Of a stretch of 64,000 bases of DNA, positions 1-11,689 are shown one piece after another. Source of the DNA: Eonycteris spelaea (taxonomy: Eukaryota > Chordata > Mammalia > Chiroptera > Pteropodidae); assembly GCA_003508835.1 (NCBI GenBank), contig PUFA01000068.1:9371501-9435500 (forward strand). The letters are read 5' to 3'. The number at the start of each line of letters is the position of its first letter. Position 1 is the stretch's first letter. Both the position numbers and the translations under genes were made by a program. The notes beneath the pieces were generated by a model. It was not told the origin of the DNA. It worked only from the letters and a program-made list of their open reading frames with translations, and did no database searches.

Positions 1-2801
1 TCATTTCATGCCCTTGCTCAAAAAAACTTTACATGGTTCCCACTGTCTACAGAATAACCTTCAAAATCTTCATGAAGACTTTGGCTTCAAACCATTTTAC
101 CATTGGTTTTCTTCCAAAAGCCCCTTTATTCCCTGCTGATCTCTCACAAAACAATTCAGTTCTTCACATATCTTTGTACTTTCCCAGGTCTCTGCTTCAC
201 TAAGCTTTTCTAGATCCCACCAGCCAGCACTGATCTCACTCCCTCCTCTGCTCCTACAGTATTTTACTTCCTCCAAAACAAGCTTTGTGCTATCATTAGT
301 GGTGTAAAATGTACCAGAGAAGCAGATACACATAATATCCTCAAAGTGCCTAGCCCAGTGTTTGTCCATGAGTTACAGAATTCATACACCTGATGAACTA
401 AACTGAAAGACTCTTGTCCAGCATGTAGACCACACTCTTAGATTTGAAAGTACATACTAGACTAATCACCAGGAGACTATTAATTCTAAGTCTGTGGCTT
501 AATGCTAAGCCACAAATAATACAGAATCACTTTAGCACTTTATCTCTGGAGTTTATACTCCTCAGCTATGAAATAAAGGGCTTGAACTGTGTGCTCTCTG
601 TGGTCCTTTTCAGTTCTATCTTCTGTGAACCTAGGCAGGGCAGGAACTGGAAACGGGAAAGAAACCTAGATCAAATCTCTTAGAGAAAATTTCAAAAGAG
701 ACAGAGTTAGAATACTTAACGAAAAGTAAAATAGCTATTTCTATGTATACTACTACATTAATTTGAGTTTCTTTTAAAGGCTAGGATAATGTATGCAACA
801 AATTAACTCTCATAATGTTTCTATTTTAGAGATAAAGTGTTTCAGTTTACCTACTACTTAACTCAAACTCACTTTATTTCCATGGGACTTAGTTTCTGTC
901 TTCTGCAAAATGAAGGATTTAAACAAGATGATCTCTATAAGGCCATTTATAACTAAAAAAGTCTATGGCTCTTTAAAATTCTCAATCTTAAAATATGAGA
1001 TTCTTCCATGTATATATCTAACTCCTTTAAGAAAAAAGGGGAAAAAAGGATACTTCTGTACTGATGCAATGTAATTGTTTTTGGCGCTTTAAAAAAAATG
1101 AATTTTTTTTTTTTGCCACTATCTACAAAAGCAAAAAATTAGAAACAGCTATTGTACCTTTTAGTTTTAAAAATATTGTTGGTACTATAAAGATTATGAA
1201 AATAATGTAGCGACATGGAAAAAATTATTTGTAATGTTAAGTGAGAACACAAAATAGTACATTCATTATAAGTACAACCATAGGTATATAAAAGGTAATA
1301 CGCAAAACAGAAGTAGTCAGAATTTTTAAAAAAATTTTTCTTTAATGTGGTTATATTGGCATTGCAATAAAACACAATCCTCTCAAAACATTTTTTAAAA
1401 AGATACTTTCATTGTTTCCTGTGAATTAAAAGTCTTGGGTCAAAATTTAATACAAGCACAATTTTAATAAGAAGTTGTTTCTAGGTTTTTTATATTAGTA
1501 GTGTTAAAAAGAAACGTCATGTGACATCAGTAAATGGTAACTGCGATTTTTATTATGTACATTAAAATATATACATGGTTGATAATATAAAAATGATTAT
1601 CTGAATGCCACCTGAAATCTTGTACAGCACTAGTATTATAAGAAACGTATTTTGGAACAAAGAAGAAAATTTAGACAAATAAGAAAATATAGCTAAGATG
1701 ATCGATATTGATATATTTGGATTTGACTGCTCATTATTAAACATTCGTTGAACATATAATTAGTCATGCTAGATTCTGAGAGTAACACAGGTGAATAAAA
1801 CACAGTCCTTGCTCTCAAGAATCTTGCAATTTCCTGTTTGGATTAGGTACAAAAATAAGTAATAAAGGGTAGCTGGTGCAGAGGGTTCAGTGGAAGCACA
1901 AAGGAGGAAATGGTCAATTTTTAGGGAAGGAGGAAAAAAGCTTCATACGGGAGGTGACACTTCAAGATTAGTAGTTTCTCCCTGGAGAGCGGGGTTGAGA
2001 ATGGAGTCGAGTATGGGTAAGGCATTCTAGGAGGGAAGTTGGCCTGAGCAAAGATAGGGTGACATGAAATCATGAGTAATTGGGAAAATGGATGCTGGAG
2101 GAGACTTGAAAGAGATGAGGCTAGAAAGGAAAGTAGGCAGAACTAGATATCATGCAGAGACTGGTATATATGCCTGTGAAGGAATTTGGACTTTATCTTG
2201 ACGGCAACAAAAGCCCCTTGAATTAAGTCAAGTACTAAACATTTCTGGAGCACTATGGCCAACCTGTGGATGACTTAAATTTTTAGCCTTTTCCCCATTT
2301 TCCCTGAGAATACTTGTGGGGAGTGCTTGCAGCTGCAGTGTTTACCTTGAGGTAATTCACAAATTACAGTCCTAACCTTACCCCCCAAATTTGCCATGAA
2401 ATGTATTGTTTTTATTATTATTTTTGCATTGCTCTAGTGTATCGATAGTCTTTGGCAACAAATGACATCATTCTATTTATAGCATTCTGTTGTGGTATTT
2501 CCATTTACAAAATATTGTAATTCTTGAGCACTGAAAATGTCAAACCTAGAAAATGTAGTATTCCTACATGTAATATTAAATGAATACTGGCAGCAAGCTG
2601 TGCTTTTTTTAATTCTAAATGGGGAAAAGGGTTAAATATGATCCTTTTAGGAAGTTAACTTTTAGTTACAGGGAATCAAGGATCAAATAGTAGGACTTAG
2701 CTGACAAAAATCTACATTCTTTAATTTACCCAAGTAAATTTAGTTTCTGTAGTGATCTCCTTTTGAAATTCTGTAACATAACTTTCCACCTTCCTTTCTA
2801 G
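1..2801 (+). other. INTS4: INTS4 intron upstream of exon A (partial)
   Basis: Intron sequence ending in a pyrimidine-rich tract and AG at 2800-2801. No exon-like ORF with INTS4 similarity lies in it. The stretch at about 1740-2220 (purine-rich, with phrases such as GAAGGAATTTGGACTTTATCTT) looks like an ancient interspersed repeat of a family I cannot name. The rest is AT-rich and featureless to me. Confidence 0.85.
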
Positions 2802-2908
2802 AGTCTCATCAAGTCCTAGCTCAACTGTTGGACACTTTGCTTGCAATAGGCACTAAACTCCCAGAGAATCAAGCTATCCAGATGCGATTAGTTGATGTAG
2901 CTTGCAAG
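2802..2908 (+). CDS. INTS4: INTS4 exon A (approx. residues 123-157)
   Basis: The acceptor TTTCTAG is followed by AG, which completes a lysine codon, and then 35 codons beginning SHQVLAQLLDTLLAIGTKLP. The donor is AAG|GTAAGA. The exon enters after base 1 of a codon and leaves in phase 0. Two amphipathic helices (residues VLAQLLDTLL and IQMRLVDVACK) form part of an N-terminal HEAT unit of the scaffold. The window begins inside the preceding intron, so the first roughly 122 residues are missing. Confidence 0.97.
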
Positions 2909-3149
2909 GTAAGAGTATAATGGTTAGACATAGGTTGCTTTTTTCTTAAACAGTTTTGTGTTATCAGGAGAGGTTGTATAAGCTGTAAGATCTGCTTAGA
3001 TCTACATTGTAACTCTGTAACTGAGAATTGCTAAGGATTCTTAATGGTTTTAAGAGCTATCTCATTTTGTTTATTGATGTTGGATTAGGAATGAAGTTGA
3101 GTAGTTTGTTATAAAATGAACTTCTCAGCCTCCTGAAAGAAATAGAAAT

Positions 3150-3410
3150 AATTATAGTAGCTACATGTAAACTGTGCCTAATAGAAGCACTTTGCCTATT
3201 ATGATACCTTACATCCAGTTTTTTATTTGTTCCTTGCAGTCCTTTAGGTAAGTACTTTTATCCCTGTTTACCAAGGTAGGAGTTGAGGTTTAGAGAGTTT
3301 CACTTGTCCAAATTCTCACAGCTAGGAACTTGCAGAACCAGGGTGTAAACTCTAGTTTCTCTGACTCGAAAGCCTGTGTTCTTTTTCTTATGTGTTGTTG
3401 CCTTAATAAA
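3150..3410 (+). repeat. MIR SINE fossil
   Basis: GAGTTGAGGTTTAGAGAGTT and TTCTCACAGCTAGGAACTTG match the MIR core; it ends in CTGACTCGAAAGCCTGTGTT. Confidence 0.75.
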
Positions 3411-5426
3411 CAGACCAATTAGACACAAACAAGTGTTTGGGAACATTTAAAAATTTTTTTCTGATTATAAAAAATACATGCATACTAGTTGTGTCTTTTG
3501 ATTTATTATGGAACTTTCAATTAGTTGCCTTTTGTACATAACAGCAGCTTCTAAACTTTGTAGAATTGCCTTTAATCTTTGTAATAAATTGATTTTGAGG
3601 TTATAAGAAGACAAGTATATTTAAATTGTAGAACAATATTATATTCCGAGAATTAGAATGCTATTTCTGAGCCCCAGGAGTGTTCCAGTTATCTTAATAA
3701 ACAATAGTGACAGCAAACAAACAAACATCGAACACTTTGACAAAGTATAATATTAAGAGACTAAGTGGAAAAAGCTAGGGATTGTGTGTTTAAGGGAATT
3801 TGTCTCTTGTGTGAACATATATATATATATTTGTGAGGTTGTACTTGTGAGAGAGGCATTGTAATTGTACTAAGTGGATTGTCATGCTTGGAAGTGGCAG
3901 TTTCTTAAATTTGATTTAAATAAACCTTTTATTATAAAAATTTATACTCATAGAAACTTTGGAAAGATAATGAAAGGCATTAAACCCAGAGATGACCATT
4001 ATTAATTTTTTGATTTATTCCTTTCTGATTTTCTCCTATATACAGATTGTTTGCAGTTTTTCAAAATGCATAGCTGTAATTATATTCTATATACAGTTTT
4101 TCTTTTTTACTAACATAACAAGTATTTTCTTTTTGTTGTAAATGTTTTATAAACATTTTTAATGGATGCATTTTAATAATTATTTTGTCAATAATTAAAC
4201 TATAGTTTACCTAACCATTCTCCTGTAATTTGAAATTTATATTATAACCACTTTTAAATTGTAAATAATACTGTAACAAATATTATTAGTCTCAAATATT
4301 TTCTGTATTTAGAGTTATTTCCTAAACATAGATTGTCACAAATAGAAAAACTAGTTAAAAGCATTTAGAGTTTTTTTTAAGGCTCTTGATACTTTTTGCC
4401 AAGTTATTTTTCAAAGTATTCCAGTTTATATGCCCACCAGCAGTATGTGAGAGTACCTAATTTCACTGTATCAGTCTAGCATCAGATGTCAATGTTTAAA
4501 AACTAGAGAGAAGCCTGTTAATATGGTAGGAGGAAAATGGTGTTTCATTTTTAAAAATTTCCTATTTAAAGATTACTAGTGAGGCTTCAGATTTTTTATT
4601 CATTTATATTTCCTCTCTTAAGAATGAACTTTCCTTATTCATTGCCAGTTCCTCATATAGGGTTTTTGTATGTTTCTTCACCATTTGTAGAGGCTTATAA
4701 TAAGGTAAAAAAAATCTGAAAATAGCAGATCTGTCATGAGCTTTTGCAGATTCAGGTAAGTAAAGACTATGGTTTTTAGCCAGGGTTGCTGTTTCTATTG
4801 CTTGCCATTTTGCATGTGATTTTGTCATACAGTGTGCCTTGAGATATTCACATATAATAACATTCAACCCTTTTGAAAGAAATAATAGGAAGTATGTTCT
4901 CTGACTATAATGGAATGAAATTGGAAATAAATAACAGAAATTTAGGAAACCTATAAATATGTGGAAATTCAACAACAGACTTTATCTAAACAGTGGATCC
5001 AAGAAGAAATCAAAAAGGAAAATAAAAAATATTTTAAGATTAATGAAAATGAAGATATACCAAAACTTATGGGATGCAGCTAAAGCATACTTAGCTATAA
5101 GTGCCTATATGGAATAGAAGAAAGCTTGCAAATCAGTCTTAAGGCACTGGAAAAAGAAGAGCACACTAAAATAAAGCATGCAGAAGGAAGGAAATAAGAA
5201 TGATGAGAGCAGAAATTAATAAAATAGAGAATAGGAAAGCAATAAAGAAAATCAGTGAAACCAAAAGCTTGCTCTTTGAAAAAGATCAATAAAATGGGCA
5301 AACCTTTAGTTACACTGACCATGCAAAAAAGGGAGAAGATTCAAATTACTAGAATCAGAAAAAATGAAAGAGAGAACTTTACTACTGACCTGACAAATAA
5401 AAGAGATTATAAAATAATACTGTGAT

Positions 5427-5639
5427 GTCTACAGTCATGCTACACTGAACAAGCCTGATCCTGTCTCATCTCGGAAGCTAAGCAGGGTCGGGCCTGGTAG
5501 TACTTGGATGGGAGACCACCTGGGGAGACCAGGTGCTGTAGGCGTAAAAAATTAAAAATAAGGGATTGTAAACTGACAAGGTGCTTGCAATCTGTAAGGT
5601 CAACCAAGATTTGCCTCACCTAAAATAATAATAATAATC
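5427..5639 (+). mobile_element. 5S rRNA-derived SINE with an extra 3' module
   Basis: 5427-5544 follows 5S rRNA closely: GGAAGCTAAGCAGGGTCGGG and CTTGGATGGGAGACCACCTG mark the internal Pol III control region. It is followed by about 80 bases unrelated to 5S (AAGGGATTGTAAACTGACAA and onward) and an (AAT)n tail. Flanks ATACTGTGAT (5417-5426) and ATACTGTGAAT (5640-5650) are near-identical target duplications, cutting through LINE-1 ORF2. This is a retroposed SINE, not a 5S gene. Resemblance to the fruit-bat 5S SINE families is from memory. Confidence 0.85.
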
Positions 5640-5742
5640 ATACTGTGAATGGTTATATGCCAATAAATTATATAGCTTAGATGAAATGGACAAATTCCTA
5701 CAAAGACACAAACTACTAAAACTGATTCAAGAGGAAGTAGAC

Positions 5743-5880
5743 AGTCTATGGCCATGCCACCCTGAATGTGCCGGATCTTGTCAGATCTTGGAAGCTAAGC
5801 AGGGTTGGGCCTGGTTAGTACTTGGATGGGAGACCACCTAGGAATACCAGCTGCTATTAGGCATTAAAAAAAAAAAAAAA
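5743..5880 (+). mobile_element. 5S rRNA-derived retroposon, short form with poly(A)
   Basis: 5744 to about 5862 matches nearly the whole 5S rRNA (start GTCTATGGCCATGCCACCCT; C box CTTGGATGGGAGACC intact), followed directly by a 15-base A run. Target duplications AGGAAGTAGAC (5732-5742) and AGGAAGTAGGC (5881-5891) differ at one base. It lacks the extra 3' module of the copy at 5427 and so may be a second subfamily or a 5S pseudogene. Confidence 0.85.
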
Positions 5881-8339
5881 AGGAAGTAGGCAATCCGAAT
5901 AGATCTATGACAAGAAATTGAATTAATAATGAAAAAACAAAATAAAAACCTACCCACATAGAAAAGCTCAGGCCCAGATGTCTTATGAAACATTTCAATA
6001 ATAATATCAATTCTTCACAAACTTTCCCAAAAAATAGAAGAGGGACTACTTCTCAAATCATTCTATGAGGCCAGTATAACCCTAATACTGAAAACAAAGA
6101 CATCACAAGAAAAGCAAGGTATAGACCAATATCTTTAATGAAGTGGATGCAGAAATCACTAACAAAATACTAGCAAATCAAATCCAGCAATATGTAAATA
6201 CGATTATAGTCCATGATCAAGTAGGATTTATCCCAAGGATGCAAGGTTTATTCAACATCTGAAAATAAGTTAATGGAATACACTATGAAAATAGAATGAA
6301 GGAAAAAAACCACATGATCATCTCAGTAGTTACAGTAATAGCATTTGACAAAATCAAATTCCATTTCATTACGAAAACACTAAAAATGCTTGGGAATAAA
6401 ATGGAACTTCAACTTGATAAAGGGCATCTGTGAAAAACTGACAGCTAACATCATACTAATAGTGAAAGACTGGATGCTTTCCATATCTAAGGTCAGGAAA
6501 GAAACATATCCTGTGTGTGTCTCCACGTTTTTTCAGCACTGTACTGGAGGCCCCAATACCCAGGGCAGTTAGGCAAGAAAAAGAAATAAAAGGCATCTAT
6601 ATTGGAAATGAAGAAGTACAACTATCCTTGTCTATTCGTATGACATGATCTTGTATATAAAAAATCCTAAGGAATCCACTAAGAATCTATTAGAAGTAAT
6701 AAATGAGTTAAGCAAGGTTGTAGGATATAATATAAATATACATAAAATCAATTGTATTTCTATATACTTTCAATGAGCAATATGAAAATGAAATTAAAAT
6801 AACTTACAGTAGAATTAAATAATAAAATACTAATAAATTTAGCAAAAGAAGTATAAAACTTATACTTGAAAATGATGGTATTTTAAAGGGATCCAAAACA
6901 GTCTTGAATAAGAATAATAATAGGCTTTACACTTGCCGATTTCAAAACTTTGTACAAAGCACCAGTTATCAAGTTTACTGTGGTACTGCATAAAGATAAA
7001 TATAAAGATCAATGGAGTAGAATTGAGAGTTCAAAAATAAACTCATGTGTCTATGGTCACCTGCTTTTGACAAGAGTGCCAATACCATTCAACGGAGAAC
7101 AGTAGTTTATTTATCACTTGGTGCTAAGACAACTGGATGTCCACATTTAAAACGATCAGTTTGGAGATTTAGCTAATACTATATGCAAAGCATCTCAAAA
7201 TGAATCGAAGACCTAAATGTGAGCCAAAATTATAAACCTCTTAGAAGACAACATAGTGATAAATTTTCATAACCTTGGCTTTGGCAGTGGTTTATTTAGA
7301 GATGACAAAAGCATAAGTACCCAAAGAAAAAAAATAGATATATTGGATTTTATCAAAATTGAAAACTTGTGATTAAAAGGATATAAAGTGAAAAGACATC
7401 TATCCACAAAGTGAGGAAAAAATGCAAGTTATATTTCTAATGGGGGATTTGTATATCTAGACTATATAAAGAACTGTTAAAAACCAATAATAAAAATACA
7501 AATAACCCAATTAAAACATGGCAAAAGATCTGAATAGACATTTTTCCAAAGAAGATATACAAATAGCTAATAAATTAACATCTTTAGGCATTAGGGACAT
7601 ATAAAGCAAAACCACAGTACGAAATCATTTCACACCCTAAGGATGGCTATAATAAAAAGGGCTGACCATACCAAATGTTGGTGAAGATGTGGAAAAGTTG
7701 GAACTCTCCACTACTATTGGAGAAATATAATGGCTTACCTGCTTTGAAAACTAGTTTGGCAGTTTCTCAAAAAATTAAAGATCGACTTAACATATGAACC
7801 AGCAATTCCACTCATAGGTATTTACCAAGGGAACTGAAACATATTCACACAAAAGTATGTACATGAATGTTTATAGCAGCAATATTCATAATAGTCAAAA
7901 GATGGAAACAACCCATATGGCCATCTCAGCAATTGATGAATGTGTAAAACAAAATACAATGGAATATTCTTTGACCATGAAAAGGAATGTGATATTGATA
8001 CATGCTAATACCTGGATGAATCTTAAAAACATGCTAAGTGAAAGAAGCCAGTTACGAAAAACCACACCAATGATTCTGTTTATATGAAATTTCCATAGTA
8101 GGTAAATCTACAGAGACAGTCAATTAGTAGGTGCTTAGGGCTGAGATGAATAGAGGGATAGGTGGTTTATAGCAAAACGGTAGTTTTTGAAATTATGAAA
8201 ATGTTGAAAAATTCACTGATGATTATACACATATAAATGCAGTAAAAACCATTGAACTATATATATTAACTGGATGAATTTTATGGTATGTGAATTACAT
8301 TTCAATAAAGTCATTATTAAAAACAATTCACTCTAGTAT

Positions 8340-8480
8340 ACTATGAATCTGTCAGGATTTGGATTTGTTACTACTTTTAACTATCATGAATGACGCTGCT
8401 AAGAATGTAGGTTTTTGTTTGGATATATGTTTTCAGTTCTCTTGGGTTTATATTGCAGGGTCATGTAAATCTATATTAAT
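8340..8480 (-). mobile_element. Antisense LINE-1 ORF2 fragment
   Basis: GAATGACGCTGCTAAGAATG and TATGTTTTCAGTTCTCTTGG are the antisense of a familiar LINE-1 ORF2 C-terminal block. The fragment stops where the next LINE-1 insertion begins. Confidence 0.65.
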
Positions 8481-8930
8481 TTTTTTATGTTTTTAAAACA
8501 TTTATTTTTAATTAAAATATAGTTAATATGCAATACATTAATTTCAGGACTACAACATAGTTATTCAACATTTATATACCTAACAAAATGATCACAATAA
8601 GTCCAGTAACCATCTGACATCATAGCAGGTGGTTATGATATTATTGACTACATTTCCTGTGCTGTACATTATATCCCTGTGACTTATTTTATAACTGGAA
8701 ATTTGTACTTCTTATTCTTCTTAACCTTTTTCACCCTTCCCCATACCTCTTCGGCAATCATCAGTTTACAGAGCCTAAAAAGAATGAAATTTTGCCATTT
8801 GCAAAAGCATGGATGGGCCTCGAGGGTATTATGCTAAGTGAAATAAGTCACACAAAGAACAGATACCTATGATTTCATAATATGTGGAACCTAAAACAAA
8901 ACAAAATAGAAACAGACTCATAAACATATG
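8481..8930. mobile_element. LINE-1 3' end with 5' inversion (twin-primed)
   Basis: 8481-8778 is LINE-1 3' UTR in minus orientation (TTTCAGGACTACAACATAGT, then GCTGTACATTATATCCCTGT). 8783-8930 is the end of ORF2 in plus orientation (TGAAATTTTGCCATTTGC, then ATTATGCTAAGTGAAATAAG). The two adjacent parts of one element in opposite orientation are the usual product of twin priming. Flanks near 8471-8487 and 8925-8941 look like a diverged target duplication. Confidence 0.65.
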
Positions 8931-9260
8931 TTCAACTTTTTTGTTAAAATTTTTTAAAATTGTAAAATATACATAACAAAATTTGTTAATGGTAACCATT
9001 TTAAAATGTACAAGTTCAGCCGGCATTAAGTATATTCTCACTGTTGTGCTACCATCACCATTATCCAGTCATAGAATTCTTTTTGATTTGCAAAACTGAA
9101 ACTATCCATTAAATAGTAACTCCTCATTCTCTCTTCACCCCAGTCCCTAGCAACCACCGTTCTATTTTTGAGCTTTATAAATTAGACTGCTCTAGGTATT
9201 TAATATAACTGAAATTATATAATTTTTTTTTGGTGTCTGGCTTATTTTAGCAAAATGTCC

Positions 9261-9606
9261 TGTCTTAGTCATTTTGGGCAGCTATAACAAATAAATACCA
9301 TGAACTTAAACAACAAACCTTTATTTCTGACATTTCTGGAAGCTAGAAAATCCAAGATCAATGTGCTAGCAGATTTGGTGTCTGGTGACAACCTTCTTTC
9401 TGGATTGTAGATGGCTGTCTTCTGTCCTTGCATGGTAGAAGGGAGACGGGAACTCTTGGGAGTCTCTTTTATAAGAACACTAATCCCATTTATGAGGATT
9501 CCACCCTCATGATATAATCACCCACACAGTCTACACATCCAAATAATACCATGTTGGGGATTAGATTTCAACATATGAATTTTTGGGAAACATTCAGTCT
9601 ATAGCA
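9261..9606 (-). mobile_element. MaLR-type solo LTR (MLT1-like)
   Basis: In antisense it begins TGTCTTAGTCATTTTGGGCA and ends CATTCAGTCTATAGCA, the ends of an MLT1-class ERVL-MaLR LTR. It contains CTCTTTTATAAGAACACTAA, the antisense of the central block. Flanked by TGTCC/TGTCT, a 5-base duplication with one change, inside the antisense LINE-1. No internal retroviral genes. Confidence 0.8.
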
Positions 9607-9827
9607 TGTCTTCAAAGTTCATCCATGTTTTAACATATAAGAATTCCATTAAGGCTGAATAATATTCCACTATATATATATATATATGAATAAACATTTT
9701 GTTTATCCATTCACCTATTAATGGAGACTTGGGTTACTTCCACTTTTTTGCTATTGCAAATAATGCTGCTGTAAACATGGGTGGACAAATCTCTCTTTGA
9801 GTACCTGCTTTCAATTCTTATGGGTAT

Positions 9828-10214
9828 TATGGACTGATTTATATCCTTCCATATTCATGTGTTGAAGCCCTAACCCCCAATGTGACTATACTTGGAGATA
9901 TGGGCCTTTAAGGAGATAGTAGTTAAGGTTAAAGGTGGCCATAAGGCCTATTCTAATCAGATAGGATTGGTGTCCTTACGAGAAGATGAAGAGGTCAGAG
10001 TGGTCTCTCTCTCTCTGTGCTTAAAGGAAAAGCCATGTGAGGATATGACAAGAGGGTGGCTCTCTGCAAGTCAATGACTGGGCCCTCACAAGGGACCTGA
10101 TTTGCTGTCACTTTCTTTTTTGACTTCTAGCATCCGAAACAGTGAGAAAACTTCCTGTTGGTTAAGCCACCAAGCCTTGGTATTTTGTTATGGCAGCCAG
10201 TGCAGACTAATACA
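9828..10214 (+). mobile_element. MaLR-type solo LTR, + strand
   Basis: Starts TATGGACTGATTTATATCC, includes TTCATGTGTTGAAGCCCTAA and ends GCAGACTAATACA, the layout of MLT1/MST-like LTRs. An exact GGTAT duplication flanks it (9823-9827 and 10215-10219), again inside the antisense LINE-1. Confidence 0.8.
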
Positions 10215-11037
10215 GGTATATACCCAGAAGTGGAATTGCTGGATCACATGGTGATTCTATTTTTAATTTTTTGAGGAACTGCTATACTGTTTTCCACAGT
10301 GTCTGTACCATTTTACATTAGCACCAGCAGTGCACAAGGCTTCCAATTTATCCACATCCTTGCAAACATTTCCTTTTTCTTTTCTCTTTTTTTTCCTTTC
10401 TCACTATCCATCCTAATGGGTATGAAGTGGAATATTTGTAGTTGTGATTTCATGTAATGATTAGTGATTAGTAATGGTAAGCATATTTTCTTGTGCTTAT
10501 TGGCCATCTGTATGTCTTCCTTGGAGAATGGGATTCCAGCCTGTAAAGAACTCATGAGCCAACAGTCAGGCTTATAACATATAGTATGTTTCTTGCAATA
10601 ACAGAAGTAACTGAGGTATATAAAGTTGCTCAAATGAAGGAGTGGAAAAGTCTTTGGGGTAAGAGAAGTATAAAGGAAGAGCATTCTGGAATCGAAGTTA
10701 TTTGACTTGGGTTTTGAATGAAATAGTTTGTCAGGTATGTAAGATTAGGGCAGAGTTTCTTAACTAAATTTTTTTTAATAGCTCCAAGAGAAGAATATGG
10801 TGTGGGTAATGGGGCTTAACCTAATTAGAGAATTCAGCCGTTTTCTAGAGGAAATGATAGTTAAGCTTAGATTTTAAGATTTTAATATGTGGTAAGAGTT
10901 AATTAAGCAAAGGGAATGGAAGGAGTGAATTGGAAAGGAAAGGTGGTCTAGACCAAGGGAACAGTGTGTACAAAGATCCTATATAGAAAGGAGCATACTA
11001 TGTTAGATGAGCTTAAAGACAGCAGTAAAGCTAGAGC

Positions 11038-11318
11038 TATGGTTCTCAATGTGTGTTCTAAGGACTCCTCGTTGTTTTTAGCGACTCTTTGAGGGAAGGT
11101 CTTTCTAGTGCTCTTTTGTCAACGACATGTCTCATACTAGATTTTCTTCATATACTTGAATAAAGGAATTAATAAATATTTAAAATTTTTTGTTTTAATT
11201 TCTAATACAATTAATATTGAGAGGCAAAACCATATAAATGAAAGCTCTTTGGATGTCCGTAATAGTTTTTAAGACAGTAAAGAAATCCTTAGACCAAAAA
11301 CTATTTAAGAATCATTAG
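11038..11318. mobile_element. hAT-type DNA transposon fossil (Charlie/MER-like)
   Basis: One end is CTATGGTTCTCAATGTGTG and the other is AAAAACTATTTAAGAATCAT, the usual terminal inverted repeat of hAT non-autonomous elements (GGTTCTCAA / TTGAGAACC). Too diverged to name the family. Confidence 0.5.
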
Positions 11319-11689
11319 GCTTGGGTCAGGGTCTTGCTGAGCAGCCATTAAAGTTTTTTGAGTAGGTTATTCTTGTGTTGTAGAGAATTGATTGGAGAAG
11401 AGGCCAGTATAATTGTGGAGAGACCAGTTAGGATGTTATCGTAGTAGCTTAAGTAGGAGATTATAGTAGTTTGGGTTAAATTGATGGAAAGATGTGAATA
11501 GATTTTAGAAATACTTAAGAAATAAAATTTTCAGGACTTAGTGATTGAGCATGGAGTGAGGGCGAAGGAATTGTTGAGGACAATTCCTAGGTTTCTGGCT
11601 TAGATGCCAGATTAGATGGTGGTGCCTTTCTTTCTTTCACTGAGAAAGACTTCTGGGAATGCTTTGGATTGGGATAAACTCCAAACACC

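Larger units (their letters stand above)
4870..8324 (+). mobile_element. LINE-1, 5'-truncated, + strand, decayed ORF2 and 3' UTR
   Basis: Sequence from the ORF2 endonuclease/RT linker (CTCTGACTATAATGGAATGA) runs through recognisable ORF2 blocks (about 5690 ATGAAATGGACAAATTCCTA; about 7500 GGCAAAAGATCTGAATAGAC; about 7920 AATTGATGAATGTGTAAAAC) to a 3' UTR ending near TTTCAATAAAG. Many stops and frameshifts show it is long dead. It is split by two 5S rRNA-derived retroposons. ORF1 and the 5' part are absent. Confidence 0.85.
8936..10535 (-). mobile_element. Older antisense LINE-1 (3' UTR and ORF2 end), split by two MaLR LTRs
   Basis: Antisense 3' UTR (GTACAAGTTCAGCCGGCATT; CCCTAGCAACCACCGTTCTA), then antisense ORF2 end (GGCTGAATAATATTCCACTA; GGTATATACCCAGAAGTGGA), reading through to about 10535 when the LTR inserts at 9261-9606 and 9828-10214 are removed. 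Confidence 0.8.

Noticed and set aside
5427..5862. Two 5S rRNA genes
   Set aside because: Each has base changes across the 5S body, an A-rich tail and target duplications, and each sits inside a dead LINE-1; real 5S genes are in clusters with T-run terminators. They are retroposons.
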